From Bacteroidota bacterium (lineage in GTDB: Bacteria > Bacteroidota > Ignavibacteria > UBA10030 > UBA8401): DNA of 5,419 nt. Every line of letters starts with the position of its first letter. Positions within the stretch are counted from its first letter, which is position 1. Positions 1 to 5,419 of the stretch are shown here, one piece after another. The position numbers were made by a program, and so were the translations under genes. The notes below the pieces were generated by a model that saw only the letters and a program-made list of their open reading frames with translations, had not been told where the DNA came from and searched no databases. The DNA lies in the NCBI GenBank assembly GCA_030824295.1, contig JAVBYA010000041.1, positions 1 to 5,419 of the forward strand, written 5' to 3'.

Positions 1-1676
1 GAACAGCAGAACGAGACCTCGGACGTGAGCAATGTCGTCCTGCCGGTCAATCACGATTACGAATCATGGGGAGATCATAAGACCCGCACGGGCGTTTTCA
101 GCCTGCAGCAGCCGGTCATTTCCCCGTTGTATGCAACGCGTCAAAAAGAAGCGGTCCTGCTCGCATGGGCGACCGGCGCGGATGCATATAAAGAGACGCT
201 GTATCACGAGTTCATCATGAAGCGCTGGGAGAATGAAGTGTTCCCCGCGATGAAGGCCAGCGTTGATTTCAAGACATTCTGGTATTCCTCGCTGCACGAC
301 GGCGTGGTGACCTTTGCAGAAACTGCCGCAGCACTTCCTGCTGTGAAAGGGGATGCGCTTTTCGGCATCGCCGCTCCGAAATCAGCGGAAGGGTATGTGC
401 TCTATCTGCATGACAACTATTTCGTCGGTGACGGACGGAATGCGAACAACGGATGGCTGCAGGAAATGCCGCATCCCGCATCGAAGATCGCGTGGGACAA
501 TTACGCGGCTCTTTCCGTCTCAACGGCGAAGGAATTGGGCGCTGAAGAAGGAACGATGATCGAAGTTGCCGTCGGCGGCCGCTCAATGAAACTGCCGGTG
601 CATGTGCAGCCCGGACTTGCGGACAAACTTGTTGCCGTACAGCTCGGTTATGGACGAACAGTGTGCGGAACGGTCGGCATTGGCGTCGGTTTCAACGCGC
701 AGCAGCTGATGTCCGCCTCCGCCGAGTATCTCTACACCGGCGTGCAGGTGACGAAGACCTCCGAAACCTATCTGCTGGCTTCGACGCAGGAACATCATGA
801 TCTGGATGACAGCTTCCTGAAGGACCTGCACAAGAAGCGTGAGATCATCAAAGAAGGAACGGTCATTCAGTATCTGGAAGACCCGAAGTTCCTCGAAAAA
901 GAACATAGCTCGCTGACCATCATCCCGAAAGTGAAATACGACGGCGTGAAGTGGGCAATGGCGATCGATCTGAACAAGTGCACCGGCTGCGGCGTATGCA
1001 CGGTCTCCTGCAACGTGGAGAACAACATCCCGGTGGTCGGCAAGGACCAGCTGCACAAAGGACGCGAGATGGCGTGGATCCGTATCGACCGGTATTTCTC
1101 CGGCAGTTCGGATGCACCGAGCGTCAGCAACCAGCCGATGCTCTGCCAGCACTGCGACAATGCGCCGTGCGAGAACGTATGCCCGGTCATCGCCACCACG
1201 CACAGTCCGGACGGTTTGAACCAGATGGCCTACAACCGCTGCGTCGGTACCAAGTATTGCTCCAACAACTGTCCGTACAAGGTCCGCCGCTTCAACTTCT
1301 ATGATTTCCGCGACAACTTCGCCGACGGTGTGCAGTATCAGGAACCGCTGAACATGCTGCACAATCCGGAAGTGACCGTCCGCTCGCGCGGCGTCATGGA
1401 GAAATGCACCTTCTGCGTGCAGCGCATCATGGAAGGACGTCAGCATGCGATCGAAGAGGGAACGACATTCACCGGCGCCGGCGTCACCGTGGCGTGCCAG
1501 GATGCATGTCCGGCCGATGCGATCGTGTTCGGCAACATGAACGACAAGAATTCGGTCATCTATAAATACCGTCATCACGAGATCGGTTATCACGTGCTGG
1601 AAGAGCTCAACGTTGCCCCGAACGTCACGTACGTGGCAAAACTTCGCAATGTAGAATCCCAAACGGAGAACGCATA

Positions 1677-1677
<1 letters not shown>
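1..1677 (+). CDS. actB: Alternative complex III subunit ActB, iron-sulfur subunit (5' truncated by window edge)
   Basis: Large peripheral redox subunit of alternative complex III, carrying electrons from quinol oxidised at ActC towards the haem c subunits on the periplasmic side. The frame is open from base 1, so the GTG at 25 is internal and the true start lies upstream; 558 codons are visible, a little over half of the roughly 1000 usual for the fused family. Numbering from the first window codon, residues ~165-235 look like the C-terminal domain of molybdopterin oxidoreductases, followed by the typical GVQVTKT and TQEHH stretch. Residues ~320-510 form a four-cluster ferredoxin domain with four Cys motifs: C327/330/333/337, C382/385/390/394, C414/420/424 and C469/472/499/503. 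Position 417 is Thr where a Cys would complete the third motif. Fifteen ligands fit three [4Fe-4S] and one [3Fe-4S], as known for ActB. Family assignment is firm. Export (Tat) signal and cofactor status cannot be judged because the N-terminal half is missing. Confidence 0.95.
1665..1668 (+). promoter_or_regulatory. Ribosome binding site for actC
   Basis: GGAG lies inside the last codons of actB, 8 bases before the GTG at 1677. It supports that GTG as the actC start. Other in-frame candidates, TTG at 1692 and GTG at 1728, have no equally well placed site; the AAGGGG before 1728 is immediately adjacent to the codon and too close. Confidence 0.7.
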
Positions 1678-3065
<1,388 letters not shown>

Positions 3066-3066
3066 T

Positions 3067-4206
3067 ATGGAAAAGAAACTCTACTCGATCAACGCAATCT
3101 ATCATACGCCGAACGACATCCTCCGCGCTGCCAAAGCGGTCCGTGATGCGGGCTATACCAAGTTCGACGTTCACACGCCGTATCCCATCCACGGGCTGGA
3201 CGGCGCCATGGGACTCAAGGATACGAAGCTCGGCTTTGTGACGCTCGCATCGGGTATCCTCGGCGCGGTCGGCATGATCAGTTTCGCATCGTGGGTGGCC
3301 GTGGTTGATTATCCTCAGGTGATCGGCGGAAAGCCATACTGGTCCTGGCCGGCATTCGTGCCGGTCACGTACGAGATCGCCGTGCTGCTCGCCGTGCTCG
3401 GCACGGTCGGCGGAATGATCGCCTTCTTTTTCAAGTTCCCGAACACCAGTCACCCTTTGCATGATACGCCGTACATGAAGAAGGTCTCGTCCGACAAGTT
3501 CGGTGTGACCATCCAGGCGGAGGATCCGCAGTTCGACGAGAAGAAAGTGCGCGAATTGCTGAAGACCACCGGCGGGGAACTGGAGGATGTCCATTACACG
3601 GAAGAGTTCCTCACCTTCAAGCCGAACACGTTCGATCCGAAGTTCCTGCTGCTGCTTGCCGGTATCGCACTCGCGACCTCTGCCGGCGGATATCTCTATT
3701 TCAACAAAGTGCTCTATCTGCCGCCGTTCGACTGGATGGTGGAACAGCCGCGCTTCGATGTACAATCCGCCACGGATTACTATGAGGACGGCCGCACGAT
3801 GCGTCTTCCGGTGGAAGGGACCATCGCCCGCGGATACATGCCGTATCCGTACGCCCTCGGCGCGAAGGCCGATTCTGTCGGCAAGCTGCTGGCGAATCCG
3901 GTGCTGAACACTTCTGCGACGCTGGATCTCGGCAAACGAAAATACCTCACCTACTGCAGTCCCTGCCACGGCAACTTCGGCAGCGGCGACAGCCGGATGA
4001 ACGGACAGTTCCCGAATCCCCCCACGCTCCATTCGGACAAGGTGCGCACCTGGCCGGACGGCGCGATCTTCCACACGATCACCGTGGGACAGAACGTGAT
4101 GCCGGGGTATCAGTACCAGCTCTCCCGTGAGGAACGCTGGGCCGTGGTGAATTACATTCGAACATTACAGCGCGCATACAATGCGAAGGAGTCCGATCTA
4201 CAATGA
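3067..4206 (+). CDS. actDE: Fused alternative complex III subunits ActD (DUF3341-like) and ActE (mono-haem cytochrome c)
   Basis: One 379-residue protein covering two subunits that are usually separate. Residues 1-~190 are ActD: an N-terminal soluble part with AGYTKFDVHTPYPIHGLD (28-45), helices at ~55-80 and ~100-123, then a charged region to ~190. A third hydrophobic segment (~192-212) leads to the ActE part: MVEQPRF (224-230), RLPVEGTIARG (246-256), haem-binding CSPCH (297-301) and a NVMPGY segment whose Met345 is the likely distal haem ligand, followed by ERWAVVNYIRTLQ. C297 and C300 are the only cysteines, so the lipobox Cys that anchors standalone ActE is absent; the third helix probably replaces it. 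Inferred topology: ActD ends in the cytoplasm and helix 3 carries the haem domain to the periplasm. Haem c would accept electrons within the complex and pass them to an oxidase or carrier. No frameshift or stop is seen at the junction. The gene lies one base after actC and overlaps actF by four bases. Confidence 0.93.
   Translation: MEKKLYSINAIYHTPNDILRAAKAVRDAGYTKFDVHTPYPIHGLDGAMGLKDTKLGFVTLASGILGAVGMISFASWVAVVDYPQVIGGKPYWSWPAFVPVTYEIAVLLAVLGTVGGMIAFFFKFPNTSHPLHDTPYMKKVSSDKFGVTIQAEDPQFDEKKVRELLKTTGGELEDVHYTEEFLTFKPNTFDPKFLLLLAGIALATSAGGYLYFNKVLYLPPFDWMVEQPRFDVQSATDYYEDGRTMRLPVEGTIARGYMPYPYALGAKADSVGKLLANPVLNTSATLDLGKRKYLTYCSPCHGNFGSGDSRMNGQFPNPPTLHSDKVRTWPDGAIFHTITVGQNVMPGYQYQLSREERWAVVNYIRTLQRAYNAKESDLQ
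4186..4191 (+). promoter_or_regulatory. Ribosome binding site for actF
   Basis: AAGGAG, the strongest Shine-Dalgarno match in the window, lies 11 bases before the ATG at 4203 and inside the end of the preceding gene. It confirms the start within the ATGA overlap. Confidence 0.75.
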
Positions 4207-5387
4207 GCGCTCTTGAATCTGTTGTCATCCCAAAGAAGGAACTCCCTGCCAACGTTGTGAAACTCGGCTGGGCGCTGACGCTCGTCGGTCTCGCTCTGGT
4301 GGTCCTTTCGTACATGACGGACGCGAACCGCGCCGCCTTCAATAACGTCATCGGTTTCACCTTCCTGGCCAGCGTTGCGGTCGGGGCGGTTTTCTTCATC
4401 GCGCTGGAGTACATCGCCGGTGCGGTCTGGACGACGCCGTTCCGCCGCGTGCTCGAGTTCCTCGGCATGCTGCTCATCCCGACGCTGCTGATGGCCATTC
4501 CGCTCTTCTTCAAGCTGCACGATGTGTATCATTGGACCCACGCCGAAGCAGTGGCAGCGGACAAGATCCTGCAGGCGAAAGCGCCGTACCTGAACGAGAT
4601 GTCGTTCATGACCCGCTTCGTCATCTTCATGATCATCTGGCTGGCGTTCTATTTCATCTTCCGGCAGAACTCCATGAAGCAGGATGCGAACAAGGACCAG
4701 AAACTGACCAAGAAGAACATCGCTCTGGCCGCGGCGTTCATCCCGATGCTCGCCATCTCCATCTCGCTCTTCTCCATCGACTGGCTGATGAGTCTTGAAC
4801 CGCACTGGTTCAGCACCATGTTCGGCGTCTATTACTTCACCGGCACCATCCTCACGGCGCTGGCCGTGACGACCTACTTTGTGGTATCGCTGAGTCAAAA
4901 AGGATACTTCTTCAAAGGGATCAACGAGAACCACTATTACAGCTTCGGCGCACTGATGTTCGGTCTGCTCTCGTTCTGGGCGTACATCGCGTTCAGCCAG
5001 TTCATGCTCATCTGGTATGCGAACCTTCCGGAGGAGAACTTCTGGTACATCGAGCGCTGGCAGAACGGCTGGGAATATGTCTCCATCGCCATCACACTCA
5101 TCCACTTCTGGATCCCGTACTTCATGCTCGTGTCGCGTCCTTCCAAGATGAACCCGGGCAACCTGAAACGGATGGCGGCGCTGCTGGTGTTCGCGCATTT
5201 CCTGGACCTGTACTGGCTGGTGATGCCCACATACAACGCATCTCCGGTGTTCAGCTATTATGAGATCGCATTCCCGATCCTCAGCATCGGTCTGATCATC
5301 GTGTTCTTCGCGATGCAGGCAAAGAAGTTCAATCTTGTTCCCGTCGGTGATCCGAAACTGCAACGGGGTATTGATTTCCATCTCTAA
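4203..5387 (+). CDS. actF: Alternative complex III subunit ActF, second NrfD-like membrane protein
   Basis: Polytopic membrane subunit related to ActC but without a known quinol site; in the family it is thought to contribute a proton half-channel. It has 394 residues, typical for ActF. About ten helices are visible: ~19-39, 49-72, 83-104, 133-153, 174-195, 203-229, 246-272, 291-311, 321-341 and 353-374. Characteristic segments are SIDWLMSLEPHWFSTMFG (191-208), FWAYIAFSQFMLIWYANLPE (258-277), and the run around HFWIPYFMLVSRPSK (301-315). The loop 155-172 is highly charged and probably cytoplasmic. ActF differs from ActC in lacking the HTGRPW and PYPN signatures. Its ATG overlaps the TGA of the actDE gene as ATGA, which indicates translational coupling and similar production of both subunits. 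It is complete at both ends, with a TAA stop. Assignment is firm from both signatures and position. Confidence 0.95.
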   Translation: MSALESVVIPKKELPANVVKLGWALTLVGLALVVLSYMTDANRAAFNNVIGFTFLASVAVGAVFFIALEYIAGAVWTTPFRRVLEFLGMLLIPTLLMAIPLFFKLHDVYHWTHAEAVAADKILQAKAPYLNEMSFMTRFVIFMIIWLAFYFIFRQNSMKQDANKDQKLTKKNIALAAAFIPMLAISISLFSIDWLMSLEPHWFSTMFGVYYFTGTILTALAVTTYFVVSLSQKGYFFKGINENHYYSFGALMFGLLSFWAYIAFSQFMLIWYANLPEENFWYIERWQNGWEYVSIAITLIHFWIPYFMLVSRPSKMNPGNLKRMAALLVFAHFLDLYWLVMPTYNASPVFSYYEIAFPILSIGLIIVFFAMQAKKFNLVPVGDPKLQRGIDFHL

Positions 5388-5392
5388 GAAGG
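5386..5392 (+). promoter_or_regulatory. Ribosome binding site for a gene at the right edge
   Basis: AAGAAGG overlaps the actF stop codon and lies 10 bases before an ATG at 5403. This suggests that the operon continues without a gap. Confidence 0.55.
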
Positions 5393-5402
5393 TGTGTGCA
5401 GC

Positions 5403-5419
5403 ATGCAACTCAAGGACGA
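5403..5419 (+). CDS. Probable start of a further operon gene (3' truncated by window edge)
   Basis: An ATG 15 bases after the actF stop, with a well placed ribosome binding site, opens a frame reading MQLKD before the sequence ends. An in-frame GTG at 5394 would add three residues but sits too close to the Shine-Dalgarno motif. Five residues cannot identify the product. In known ACIII operons, actF is often followed by another small subunit or by cytochrome c oxidase genes, so either is possible. The call rests only on the start signal and the operon spacing. Confidence 0.45.

Noticed and set aside
25..27. GTG at 25 as a possible start of a shorter, stand-alone iron-sulfur subunit (split ActB)
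   Set aside because: The frame is open to base 1, no ribosome binding site precedes the GTG, and residues after it belong to the middle of the molybdopterin-oxidoreductase-like half, not to the beginning of a ferredoxin subunit.
951..1304. Small plus-strand open frame of 117 codons within actB
   Set aside because: It is out of frame within the conserved iron-sulfur domain and has an Arg/Gln-rich composition typical of a shifted reading frame.
4152..5408. Open frame of 418 codons on the minus strand opposite actF
   Set aside because: Its charged, low-complexity product mirrors the membrane protein actF. Nearly the whole minus strand is open, which is better explained by codon usage that avoids TTA, CTA and TCA codons than by four hidden genes.

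Overview
This window is a compact, single-strand gene block encoding the core of a bacterial Alternative Complex III (ACIII, also called MFIcc), the quinol:electron-acceptor oxidoreductase that replaces cytochrome bc1 in many bacteria. Base composition looks moderately GC-rich, with third positions rich in C and G, and one gene starts with GTG. Protein motifs look most like ACIII genes of the Bacteroidota / Chlorobiota / Ignavibacteriota (FCB) group. That assignment is inferred from sequence flavour and was not tested by any search.

Layout, all on the + strand. 1-1677: the 3' part of actB, cut by the window edge; it holds the end of the molybdopterin-oxidoreductase-like half (without recognisable cofactor chemistry in what is visible) and a complete four-cluster iron-sulfur half. 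1677-3065: actC, an NrfD/PsrC-type polytopic membrane subunit, beginning at a GTG that shares one base with the actB stop. 3067-4206: one continuous gene that joins an ActD domain (DUF3341-like, two membrane helices) to an ActE-type mono-haem cytochrome c domain through a third membrane helix. 4203-5387: actF, the second NrfD-like membrane subunit, overlapping the previous stop as ATGA. A ribosome binding site and ATG at 5386-5405 suggest that another gene starts at the right edge. There is no non-coding stretch longer than about 15 bases, and no promoter, terminator, RNA gene, repeat or mobile element was seen.

How the parts work together (family knowledge): quinol is oxidised at the periplasmic side of ActC, electrons enter the ActB iron-sulfur chain, and they then pass to haem c groups (pentahaem ActA, expected upstream but not in the window, and the ActE domain). 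The final acceptor is a terminal oxidase or soluble carrier. ActC and ActF are thought to provide proton routes. Tight spacing and overlapping stops and starts fit a single transcript with coupled translation.

The system itself is known. The most interesting feature is the ActD-ActE fusion, in which the usual lipoprotein anchor of the cytochrome is replaced by a membrane helix continuous with ActD.
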